A stretch of 5,713 bases of DNA from Actinomycetota bacterium (GCA_016870235.1 VGCB01000209.1:1-5713), one strand, 5' to 3'. Counted from the first letter of the stretch, positions 1 to 5,713 are shown. Numbers and translations: made by a program. Notes: generated by a model from the letters alone, not told the origin.

Positions 1-338
1 CGTCGGCGACGTCGCCGGCAGCCTGCATCGGCATCAACCACACCCACTCGCGCGCCGTCGTCAGCGGCTCCCCCGGCGGGCAGCTCGCGGTCGACCTCCT
101 CTACGTCGACCAGCTCGGCACCCAGACGACGGTTCGCGTCGGCACCGTGACCGGCACGGGTACATGGGCCCCGACGAGCAAGCTCCTGACCCCGAGCTTC
201 CAGATCGCCCAGAACTCGGCGCTCGGATTCCTCTCGACGGACGGCCGCCGCTACTCCGCTGTCGCCTATCGCTTCACGGCGCTGTCGGGAACCTGGTCGG
301 TCGACGATCTGTACGTCGATCCGTTCAAGCTGCGCTAG
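1..338 (+). CDS. C-terminal part of an unrecognised, beta-rich, probably exported protein (5' partial)
   Basis: The frame is open from the first complete codon at base 3 to a TAG at 336-338, giving the last 111 residues; the start lies outside the window. The segment is rich in alternating hydrophobic, Gly, Thr and Ser residues, as in a beta-sandwich. It contains one cysteine near its beginning (AACIGINHTH) and ends with WSVDDLYVDPFKLR. From memory, hypothetical actinobacterial exported proteins, especially in Solirubrobacterales-like genomes, often end in a similar (I/V)DD(V/L)YVDP(Y/F) tail preceded by a VGxVTG-type strand, as here (VRVGTVTGTGTWAP). No catalytic motif is visible, so no function is assigned. 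A carbohydrate-binding or adhesive jelly-roll domain is possible, given the glycoside hydrolase that follows, but this is a guess. An ATG-like GTG at 147 is internal to this frame and is not the real start, because coding character continues upstream of it. Confidence 0.7.
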   Translation, partial: SATSPAACIGINHTHSRAVVSGSPGGQLAVDLLYVDQLGTQTTVRVGTVTGTGTWAPTSKLLTPSFQIAQNSALGFLSTDGRRYSAVAYRFTALSGTWSVDDLYVDPFKLR

Positions 339-366
339 CGCCCGCTCGACAGACGAGCTCCTCTCT

Positions 367-394
367 TCGGCGCGCCCCGATCGGGGCGCGCCGA
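367..394. terminator. 28-bp perfect palindrome, possible terminator after the first gene
   Basis: The half-site TCGGCGCGCCCCGA is followed directly by its exact reverse complement, so all 28 bases pair. As RNA it would form about 12 GC-rich base pairs closed by a tetraloop. It lies 28 bp after the stop of the upstream gene and 57 bp before the GH99 start, where a terminator is expected. It lacks a real U-tract (GACTCGTT follows), so it is either a U-poor actinobacterial-type terminator or a double-stranded operator for a dimeric regulator. Being symmetric, it could act on both strands. Confidence 0.5.
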
Positions 395-451
395 CTCGTT
401 CCGGCAAGTCTTCCATTCGTGCGCGAAACCGAGTAGCGTTCTCGCGCCGCG

Positions 452-1474
452 GTGACACGGACGTTCCTAGCCCTCGTCTCGGCCGCCGTCCTGGCCGGGA
501 GCCTCCTCTCGACTGCTGCTGCGACCGGGAGGTCGCCGGCTCGGTCCGTCGGCGTCTTCTACTACCCGTGGTACGGGACGCCGTCGCTCGACGGGGCCTG
601 GCAGCACTGGGACCAGGCGGGTCGAACGCCTCCACTCGATCTCGGCACGACCTTCTTTCCCGCGCGCGGCGCCTACTCGTCCTCCGACGCGGAGGTCGTC
701 CGGGCCCAGATGCGCGAGATCGCTGCCACGGGCATCGACACGGTCGTCGTCTCGTGGTGGGGGAGGGGATCGGTCGAGGACGCCAGGCTGCCGCTCGTGA
801 GGGACGAGGCGGGTCGGGCCGGGCTCGACGTCGCCGTCCATCTCGAGCCCTATCCGGGCCGACTGCCCGCGACCGTCGCCGCGGACGTCTCCCACCTGCG
901 GGCCTTCGGAGTCAGGGACTTCTACGTCTACGACTCCGCGCTCGTCGATGACGCCGATTGGGCGGCTGCCCTGCCGAGGATCCGCGGCGTGCGCTTCTTC
1001 GCCAACACCGCGCTCGTCGGCAAGGCCCTCGCCGGCCGCTTCCACGGCATCTACACCTACGACGTCCTGCTCCACGCGGGCGCCTCGTTCCGGCGCATCT
1101 GCAAGCAGGCGCGCGCCGCCCGGCTCGCCTGCGCGCCGTCGGTCGGCCCGGGCTTCGACGCCCGCCGCGCGACGACGATCGCGACGACCCGGGATCGGCG
1201 CAACGGCGCGGCATACGACACGTCGTGGCGGGCCGCGGTCGCTGCGTCGCCCGACGTCGTGACGATCACGAGCTACAACGAGTGGCACGAAGGAACGCAG
1301 ATCGAGCCCGCGCGAGCGGTCGGCGGGTACGCGAGCTACGACGGGGCGTACGGGCGCGAAGGCGTCACCGCTGAGACCGCCTACCTCGACCGGACGCGCG
1401 CCTGGATCGACCACCTTCACGGCCGGGCGAGCGCTCCCGTGCCGATCGCGTCGCCCCTGGCCGTCCGCCGATAG
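452..1474 (+). CDS. Secreted glycoside hydrolase family 99 protein (endo-alpha-mannosidase / endomannanase type)
   Basis: This is a 340-residue exported enzyme of family GH99, whose characterised members cleave internal alpha-mannosidic linkages: the Golgi endomannosidase MANEA on N-glycans, and bacterial enzymes on fungal alpha-mannan. Residues 1 to about 25 form a signal peptide (MTRTFLALVSAAVLAGSLLS, cleavage probably near TAAA/TG). The catalytic domain fills the rest. Family motifs are visible in order: FYYPWYG (36-42), an HW after the first loop (52-53), FFPxxGAYSS (68-77), SWW (101-103), HLEPY (130-134), FYVYDS (157-162), GIYTYD (199-204), PSVGPGFD (229-236) and SYNEWHEGTQIEP (274-286). 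In GH99 the two Glu of NEWHEG are the acid/base pair; here they are E277 and E280. The start is GTG: an in-frame TAG at 434-436 leaves it as the first possible start, and it opens directly into the signal peptide, although no clear Shine-Dalgarno precedes it. The protein is shorter than MANEA and lacks a segment before FYVYD. Family assignment is firm; exact substrate is inferred. Confidence 0.93.
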   Translation: MTRTFLALVSAAVLAGSLLSTAAATGRSPARSVGVFYYPWYGTPSLDGAWQHWDQAGRTPPLDLGTTFFPARGAYSSSDAEVVRAQMREIAATGIDTVVVSWWGRGSVEDARLPLVRDEAGRAGLDVAVHLEPYPGRLPATVAADVSHLRAFGVRDFYVYDSALVDDADWAAALPRIRGVRFFANTALVGKALAGRFHGIYTYDVLLHAGASFRRICKQARAARLACAPSVGPGFDARRATTIATTRDRRNGAAYDTSWRAAVAASPDVVTITSYNEWHEGTQIEPARAVGGYASYDGAYGREGVTAETAYLDRTRAWIDHLHGRASAPVPIASPLAVRR

Positions 1475-1503
1475 CCCGGCTCTCCCGGGACGGTCGTCGA
1501 CCG
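1475..1503. other. Two short inverted repeats just after the GH99 stop
   Basis: CCCGG (1475-1479) pairs with CCGGG (1485-1489) across a 5-nt loop, immediately after the TAG. Next to it, CGGTCG-T-CGACCG (1491-1503) is a near-palindrome centred on one T. Together they could give weak termination of the GH99 transcript, but the stems are short, there is no U-tract, and such repeats arise easily at this GC content. The rest of the gap to 1592 holds a ribosome binding site and no convincing promoter. Confidence 0.25.
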
Positions 1504-1580
1504 CTCGGGCCACGGATTCCTCCTGACCCTGAACCGGCAGCGGCCGGGGAGCGAATGAGCGGCGTTCACCCACGCTCTCC

Positions 1581-1587
1581 AAAGGAG
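1581..1587 (+). promoter_or_regulatory. Strong ribosome binding site of the first DUF4331 gene
   Basis: AAAGGAG lies 5 nt before the ATG at 1593, an ideal match to the 16S rRNA 3' end. It fixes the start of the gene; the second DUF4331 gene has the same heptamer at a similar spacing. Confidence 0.85.
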
Positions 1588-1592
1588 TCGAG

Positions 1593-2915
1593 ATGCGAAG
1601 GAAGCCGATCGCCGTTCTCGGCGGCGTGCTCACGGGCGTCGCTGCGGCGGCAGCCGCCGCAGTGACCCTCGGTCCCGGCTGGGGCGGAGCCTCCAGCCAC
1701 CGCGAGGCACCGCTGATAGCCGAGGACCCGTCCGCCGACCTGACGGACGTCTACGCGTTCCGCAGCCCGGACAAGCCGGACACGGTGACGCTCATCGCCA
1801 ACGTGATCCCGGGCGAGGATCCCGCCGCCGGTCCGAACTGGTACACGTTCTCGCCGGGCGCGCGGTACAACATCAACGTCGACACGTCCGGCGACGTCAA
1901 GGCCGACGTCGTCTACCGGTTCGAGTTCCAGCGCAAGAACGGACCGCTCTTCCTCGGCGACACCGCCCAGCCGTTCACGCTCACGCGGATCGCCGGCAAC
2001 AAGGCGACCGTCGTCGCCCGGGGCACGACGCCGCCCAACAACATCGGCCCGCGGTCGACCAAGGGCTACCCGTCGCTCGTCTCGAAGTCGATCGTCTCGT
2101 TCGACGACGGCAAGTCGAAGGCGTTCGCCGGTCAGCGCGACGATCCGTTCTTCGGTGACATCGGAGCGATCTTCGATCTCGTCGCCATCCGCAAGGGGAC
2201 GGGCAACGCAGGCGGCGGCAAGGACTTCTTCGCCGGCTACGCCGTGCACGCCCTCGCCGTCCAGGTGCCGATCGCCGACCTCAAGGCCGCGAACTCGACG
2301 ATCGGCGTGTGGGCCTCCGTCGACCGCCGCAGGGTCACGACCCGGGGCAACGGCAAGGTCGCCCGCGACGGCGGCAAGTGGGCACAGGTCAACCGCCTCG
2401 GCAACCCGCTCGTCGACGAGGTGATCATCCCGACCGAGCTCAAGGACAAGTGGAACACGCTGCAGCCGTGGAACGAGTCCGACTTCAAGAAGGACTACGA
2501 GTCGCCGCTCCTCGCTGCTGCGCTCAACCAGCTCTACCCGGACCTGAAGCTGAACGTCCCCGAGAACGGCCGCGACGACCTCGTCGCCGTCCTCCTCACC
2601 GGGGTGCCGGATCTCAACTTCACCGGCAAGAAGCTCGCCGACGTGCTCCGGCTCAACCTCGGGATCCCCGTAACCAAGGACCCGAACCGGCTCGGCGTCC
2701 TCGGCGGCGACAACCAGGGGTGGCCGAACGGCCGCCGGCTCACCGACGACGTCATCGACATCGCGGAGCAGGCCGTCGGCGGGTTCCTGAAGGGGAACAA
2801 GCTCCCGCTCGGGGACGGCGTCGATGCCAACGACGTCCCGTTCGGCACGGCGTTCCCGTACGCGACCGATCCGCAGTCTGGCTTCGACAACAGCAAGGGA
2901 CTGCAGAAGCCGTAG
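1593..2915 (+). CDS. DUF4331 domain-containing exported protein, first copy (complete)
   Basis: This is a 440-residue member of the DUF4331 family: exported bacterial proteins without an established biochemical role. Residues 1 to about 34 are a signal peptide: MRRK, a hydrophobic Ala/Val/Leu-rich core, and a probable cut just before SHREAP. Family landmarks follow in order: SHREAPLIAEDPSADLTDVY (35-54), PGEDPAAGPNWYTF (73-86), RDDPFFGDIGAIFD (182-195), NRLGNPLVDEVIIP (267-280), RDDLVAVLLTGVPDLN (327-342), ADVLRLN (349-355), GWPNGRRLTDDVIDI (376-390) and a C-terminal LGDGVDANDVPFGTAFPY (406-423). The domain therefore spans the whole mature protein. There are no cysteines and no recognisable enzyme active site. 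The start is ATG with a strong AAAGGAG site 5 nt upstream. The gene is followed by a strong hairpin and then, 93 bp after its stop, by a TPR gene and a second DUF4331 gene, suggesting a shared extracytoplasmic role. Family assignment is firm; function is unknown. Confidence 0.93.
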   Translation: MRRKPIAVLGGVLTGVAAAAAAAVTLGPGWGGASSHREAPLIAEDPSADLTDVYAFRSPDKPDTVTLIANVIPGEDPAAGPNWYTFSPGARYNINVDTSGDVKADVVYRFEFQRKNGPLFLGDTAQPFTLTRIAGNKATVVARGTTPPNNIGPRSTKGYPSLVSKSIVSFDDGKSKAFAGQRDDPFFGDIGAIFDLVAIRKGTGNAGGGKDFFAGYAVHALAVQVPIADLKAANSTIGVWASVDRRRVTTRGNGKVARDGGKWAQVNRLGNPLVDEVIIPTELKDKWNTLQPWNESDFKKDYESPLLAAALNQLYPDLKLNVPENGRDDLVAVLLTGVPDLNFTGKKLADVLRLNLGIPVTKDPNRLGVLGGDNQGWPNGRRLTDDVIDIAEQAVGGFLKGNKLPLGDGVDANDVPFGTAFPYATDPQSGFDNSKGLQKP

Positions 2916-2940
2916 GCCGCTCTGCAAGCCTCGGCACGGC

Positions 2941-2971
2941 GAGAAGGGCCGCCCTCCCGGCGGCCCTTCTC
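2941..2971. terminator. Strong 13-bp-stem hairpin between the first DUF4331 gene and the TPR gene
   Basis: GAGAAGGGCCGCC (2941-2953) pairs perfectly with GGCGGCCCTTCTC (2959-2971) around a CTCCC loop, and one more C-G pair extends the stem (2940/2972). It begins 25 bp after the DUF4331 stop. The descending arm ends CCCTTCTCGTGTG, so there is no continuous U-run, but stem strength and position fit an intrinsic terminator of the high-GC type. If it works, the TPR gene is expressed at a lower level by read-through or from a promoter in the last 35 bp before its start; a role in mRNA 3'-end protection is also possible. Confidence 0.75.
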
Positions 2972-3008
2972 GTGTGAACCGACCTGCGGGTGCGGGCGAA
3001 CAACGGCC

Positions 3009-4337
3009 ATGAGAATCCGCACGAAGCTCCTTCTCCTCGTCGCGCTCGCAGCCGCGATGGCCGCCGGAACACTGCTCAGCGGCGTCGTCCGCGAGGGCAG
3101 ATCGGCCCGCGACTCGGTCACGGTCGGTGGCCCGGGGGAGCTCGTGCCGGGTCTCGGCGCGTCGGCCGTCCGCGGCACGGGCCTCGCGGCCCGCGTCGAG
3201 GAACTCGAGGCGGACGTCCGCAGCCGCCCGGACGACGAGAAGGCGCTCGTCGCGCTCGGCCACGCCTACCTCCAGCGCTGGCGGGTGAGCGGGGACGCGT
3301 CGTACCTGCCGCGCGCAGAGAAGGCGCTCGGCGACGCGCGCCGGCTTGCGCCGGCGAACCTGGACGCGCTGACCGGCCTCGGCTCCCTCGCGCTGACGCG
3401 CCACGAGTTCCGTCGGGCGCTCGCGATCGGCGAGCAGGCCGTCGAGACGGCGCCGTACAGCGTCGCGCCACGGGGCGTCCTCGGCGACGCTCCGCTCGAG
3501 CTGGGCCGCTACCCCGAGGCCTTCGCGACCTTCGAGAAGATGGTCTCGCTGAAGCCGACCGTCGCCTCGTACGCGCGGATCGCCTACGCCCGCGAGCTGC
3601 TCGGGAACCGGGAGGGAGCGGCCGCGGCGATGCAGCTCGCGCTCGACAGCGCCGGCGGTCAGCCCGAGGCGGCCGCCTCGGTGTCGGTCGAGCTCGCCAA
3701 GCTCGCGATCGGCCGCAACCGCCTGACCGAGGCGGAGCGGCACCTTCGCGCCGCCGACGCCATCGTCCCCGGGTTCGTGTACGCGAAGGAGCAGCGCGCG
3801 CGAGTCGAGGCGGCCAGGGGGCGGCTCGACCGTGCGATCGCGCTCGCGCAACGCGCGAGCGAGGCCGTGCCGATGCCGCAGTTCCTCTCGCTCCTCGCCG
3901 ATCTCCAGCTCCGTGCGGGACGCAAGGCAGCCGCGCAGGACACGTTCCGCGCCCTCCGGGCGATCGACAGGCTGAGCGCGGCCGGTGGCCTCAGGGCTGA
4001 CGTCGAGCAGGTGCTCGTCGACGCCAATCACGGACTCCGAATCGGCGGTCTCGTCGAGAGGGCGAAGGCGGCACGGGCCGCCCGACCCTCGATCTGGGGC
4101 GACGACGCGCTCGCCTGGGCGCTTGCCCGCACGGGCCGCTGCACGGAGGCGCGCGCGTGGTCCGATCGCTCGCTCCGTCTCGGGACGAAGGACGGCCACC
4201 TTCTCTTCCACCGCGCGTACATCGAGCGGTGCACCGGCAACGGAGCCGCCGCCCGCGTGTGGGCGCGACGCGCGATTGACGCCGACCCGCACTTCTCGGT
4301 GCTCTGGAGCCCGGTCGCGCACGCGATCGCCCGCTGA
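3009..4337 (+). CDS. Exported or membrane-anchored tetratricopeptide (TPR) repeat protein
   Basis: The 442-residue product starts with MRIRTKLLLLVALAAAMAAG, a basic N-terminus and hydrophobic segment (about 5-28) that is a signal peptide or a single membrane anchor; no clear AxA cleavage site follows it. A linker of about 30 residues leads to a helical array of TPR-like repeats. Recognisable units start near residues 77, 118, 151, 184, 224, 257, 290, 365 and 397, with the typical small-residue pattern and Pro at unit ends (RRLAP, VSLKP, DADP). TPR arrays bind proteins or peptides, so this is probably a scaffold or assembly factor outside the cytoplasm. It lies between two DUF4331 genes, 93 bp after one and 137 bp before the other, which makes their products the obvious candidate partners. 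Two cysteines (C378, C408) sit at matching places in the last two repeats. The ATG at 3009 has only a weak purine-rich upstream sequence; a later ATG at 3057 would destroy the export signal. The fold is firm; partners are inferred. Confidence 0.88.
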   Translation: MRIRTKLLLLVALAAAMAAGTLLSGVVREGRSARDSVTVGGPGELVPGLGASAVRGTGLAARVEELEADVRSRPDDEKALVALGHAYLQRWRVSGDASYLPRAEKALGDARRLAPANLDALTGLGSLALTRHEFRRALAIGEQAVETAPYSVAPRGVLGDAPLELGRYPEAFATFEKMVSLKPTVASYARIAYARELLGNREGAAAAMQLALDSAGGQPEAAASVSVELAKLAIGRNRLTEAERHLRAADAIVPGFVYAKEQRARVEAARGRLDRAIALAQRASEAVPMPQFLSLLADLQLRAGRKAAAQDTFRALRAIDRLSAAGGLRADVEQVLVDANHGLRIGGLVERAKAARAARPSIWGDDALAWALARTGRCTEARAWSDRSLRLGTKDGHLLFHRAYIERCTGNGAAARVWARRAIDADPHFSVLWSPVAHAIAR

Positions 4338-4366
4338 CGGGTGGGCTTCGCTCGGCCCGAGAACCG

Positions 4367-4398
4367 CGAGGAGGACGGGGGCGGCGGGGCCCTCCTCG
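4367..4398. terminator. Possible weak terminator hairpin after the TPR gene
   Basis: CGAGGAGG (4367-4374) pairs with CCTCCTCG (4391-4398) across a 16-nt G-rich loop (4375-4390), 29 bp after the TPR stop. The stem is 8 bp and followed by TCTGTCG rather than a U-run. Position fits a terminator, but the long loop makes it much weaker than the hairpin at 2941-2971. Confidence 0.35.
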
Positions 4399-4403
4399 TC
4401 TGT

Positions 4404-4422
4404 CGCGATCGAACCGATCGCG
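4404..4422. promoter_or_regulatory. Compact perfect inverted repeat upstream of the second DUF4331 gene (possible operator or hairpin)
   Basis: CGCGATCG and CGATCGCG, 8 bp each, are separated by only AAC. The arms lie 53 bp before the ATG at 4475, where an operator or 5'-leader element would sit. As DNA it looks like a dimeric-regulator site; as RNA the three-base loop is tight but possible. The arms are themselves palindromic (CGATCG), a common word in such genomes, so chance is not excluded. Confidence 0.35.
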
Positions 4423-4461
4423 CCGCAGTGACGAACGAGGCCCGACCGCTTCCACCGCACG

Positions 4462-4468
4462 AAAGGAG
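4462..4468 (+). promoter_or_regulatory. Strong ribosome binding site of the second DUF4331 gene
   Basis: AAAGGAG lies 6 nt before the ATG at 4475 and fixes the start of a gene that has no stop within the window. It is the same heptamer used by the first DUF4331 gene, while the TPR gene between them has no comparable site. Confidence 0.85.
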
Positions 4469-4474
4469 AGAGAC

Positions 4475-5713
4475 ATGACGGTCAAGGCAGGGAGGAGGCT
4501 CGGGGGGCTCGTCGCGGGGGTTCTCGCGATCGGCGCCGCCCTCGTCGCCGGACTCGTCACGGGGCCGGGGGGCGCCGGGGCAGCCAGCCATCGCGAGGCA
4601 CCGCTGATCGCGATGGACCCAGGGGCGGATATCACCGACTTCTACTTCTTCCGGTCGTACGAGCCAGGGAAGTCGTCGAACGTGGTCATGGTCATGGATG
4701 TGATCCCGGGCGAGGAGCCGAGCTCGGGGCCGAACTACTACTTCTTCGACCCGAGCGTCACGTACTCGTTCTCGATCGACAACGACCGGGACGGAAAGGC
4801 CGACGACGTCGAGATCGACCTCCGGTTCCAGACCGAGATCCGCGGCCTGACGAAGGCGCTCGGACTGCCGCTCTCGTTCATCGGCGGGCTCGAGCCCGAC
4901 GCCGACCCGACGATCCCGCGGATCGACTCGCTCGATCATCCCGGGATCGGCCTCCGGCAGACGTACACGGTGACGATGAAGCGGAAGCACCAGCGGCCGG
5001 TGGAGCTCGCCAGCGGCATCGTCGCGCCGCCGCGGGTCGGGCCTCGGACAACGGGCACCGAGGCGCAGTACGAGGCGCTCGCACAGCAGGCAGTCGTCTC
5101 GATCCCCGGCGGTGGCCGCGTCTGGGCGGGTCCACGCGACGATCCCTTCGCGATCGACCTGGGCGCCGTGTTCGACTCGCTCAACCTGCGGTCGCTGACC
5201 GACACCGACGGGGTCGACATGCTGTCCGGCTTCAACGTGCACTCGATCGTGCTCGAGCTGCCGGCGTCGCTGATCTCGAACGGCTCGAACATCCTCGGCG
5301 CCTACGCGTCGACGAGCCGTCCGTTCCTCACCGTCGGCGGTGAGGGCAAGGGCCCGAAGACCATCCAGGTGCAGCGGCTCGCGAACCCGCTGATCAACGA
5401 GGTGATCATCGGTGTCCCCGACAAGGACAAGTGGAACGCCACGGAGCCGGAGGACGATGCGCAGTTCGAGGGCTACTATCTGAAGCCCCGCGTCGCTCTC
5501 GCCCTGCAGCTCGCGACGACGAACACGGTCGCCACGAGCTGTCTGCTGCCGAGCGTCCCCGGGTGCGCTCCGCAAACACCGACGCTGTCCGGAACGGACC
5601 TGGCGCCGTTCAACCGGACTGACCTCGTGGCGCTGCTGCTGCAGTACAACGGCATCCTCTACGGCGACGGCAACGGCGGCCGGAACTCGGATCTCCTCCG
5701 GCTCAACTTCGGG
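4475..5713 (+). CDS. DUF4331 domain-containing exported protein, second divergent copy (3' partial)
   Basis: The frame stays open from ATG 4475 to the last base of the window, giving 413 residues without a stop. Residues 1 to about 37 are a signal peptide (MTVKAGRRLGGLVAGVLAIG, probable cut at AGAA/SHREAP). DUF4331 landmarks follow: SHREAPLIAMDPGADITDFY (38-57), PGEEPSSGPNYYFFDP (78-93), RDDPFAIDLGAVFD (221-234), FNVHSIVLELP (253-263), RLANPLINEVIIG (301-313), KDKWN (317-321), FNRTDLVALLL (379-389) and SDLLRLNFG (405-413). By comparison with the first copy, the GWPNGRRL region and C-terminus, roughly 60-90 residues, lie beyond the edge. It differs from that copy by an insertion after residue 120, a cysteine pair (C356, C364), and an EF-hand-like loop DNDRDGKADDVE (102-113). 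The paralogues are clearly related but far apart in sequence, which points to an old duplication or separate acquisition rather than a recent tandem copy. Function unknown. Confidence 0.92.
   Translation, partial: MTVKAGRRLGGLVAGVLAIGAALVAGLVTGPGGAGAASHREAPLIAMDPGADITDFYFFRSYEPGKSSNVVMVMDVIPGEEPSSGPNYYFFDPSVTYSFSIDNDRDGKADDVEIDLRFQTEIRGLTKALGLPLSFIGGLEPDADPTIPRIDSLDHPGIGLRQTYTVTMKRKHQRPVELASGIVAPPRVGPRTTGTEAQYEALAQQAVVSIPGGGRVWAGPRDDPFAIDLGAVFDSLNLRSLTDTDGVDMLSGFNVHSIVLELPASLISNGSNILGAYASTSRPFLTVGGEGKGPKTIQVQRLANPLINEVIIGVPDKDKWNATEPEDDAQFEGYYLKPRVALALQLATTNTVATSCLLPSVPGCAPQTPTLSGTDLAPFNRTDLVALLLQYNGILYGDGNGGRNSDLLRLNFG

Noticed and set aside
1530..1557. TGAACC followed by CGAATG as a possible extracytoplasmic-function sigma promoter before the first DUF4331 gene
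   Set aside because: Only part of a GAAC-type -35 element is present and the -10 part does not match a known consensus at the right distance; no similar pair is seen before the second DUF4331 gene.
467..1633. Minus-strand open frame of 388 codons opposite the GH99 gene
   Set aside because: Low-complexity Arg/Asp/Gly/Val-rich translation without motifs, fully antisense to a gene with clear GH99 motifs.
1555..1665. 36-codon open frame starting at ATG 1555 and overlapping the DUF4331 start in another frame
   Set aside because: A GGGGAG lies 3 nt upstream, too close for a good start, and the predicted peptide shows nothing recognisable. A regulatory upstream frame is possible but unsupported.
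2990..4000. Plus-strand frame of 336 codons overlapping the TPR gene
   Set aside because: Extremely Arg/Gly/Pro-rich out-of-frame translation typical of a shifted reading of a GC-rich gene; the TPR frame has export signal and repeats.
1566..4460. Minus-strand open frame of 964 codons covering the first DUF4331 gene and the TPR gene
   Set aside because: It is an antisense shadow: the + strand genes have signal peptides, family motifs and ribosome binding sites, while this translation is Arg/Glu/Val/Asp-rich with no recognisable domain. In high-GC DNA stop codons are rare on the opposite strand.
4028..5575. Minus-strand open frame of 515 codons across the end of the TPR gene and the second DUF4331 gene
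   Set aside because: Same antisense effect; its translation resembles that of the other shadow because both lie opposite related DUF4331 sequences, not because they are a gene family.
1..5713. Mobile elements, CRISPR arrays, tRNA or rRNA genes
   Set aside because: No transposase or integrase motifs, no regularly spaced repeats, and no cloverleaf or rRNA-like sequence were seen by reading.

Overview
The window is a stretch of very GC-rich DNA, roughly 70% G+C by eye, with C or G at most third codon positions. All supported genes lie on the + strand. The codon use, the weak or GGAG-type ribosome binding sites and the protein types suggest a high-GC soil actinobacterium, plausibly of the Thermoleophilia (Gaiella/Solirubrobacter-like). 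That placement is inference; no rRNA or other marker gene is present.

Layout. Positions 1-338 hold the 3' end of an unrecognised, beta-strand-rich, probably exported protein, followed by a 28-bp perfect palindrome that may act as a terminator. Positions 452-1474 encode a secreted glycoside hydrolase of family GH99 (endo-alpha-mannosidase/endomannanase type) with its catalytic Glu pair intact. Positions 1593-2915 encode a complete exported DUF4331 protein, followed by a strong 13-bp-stem hairpin. Positions 3009-4337 encode an exported or membrane-anchored tetratricopeptide (TPR) repeat protein. Positions 4475 to the window end hold a second, divergent DUF4331 protein, cut off by the edge and therefore without a stop codon here. 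The 137-bp gap before it contains two inverted repeats.

How the genes fit together. The DUF4331 - TPR - DUF4331 arrangement is the most interesting part. All three products have N-terminal export signals, and the two DUF4331 proteins keep the same motifs in the same order while differing in insertions, cysteines and a calcium-loop-like segment. A reasonable hypothesis is a cell-surface or extracytoplasmic system in which the TPR protein is a scaffold for two specialised DUF4331 paralogues. DUF4331 has no established biochemical function, so none is assigned. The GH99 gene is upstream on the same strand but separated by a 118-bp gap, and may be an independent unit.

The long minus-strand open frames over these genes are GC-driven shadows and are not annotated. 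No tRNA, rRNA, CRISPR array, insertion sequence or integrase was seen.
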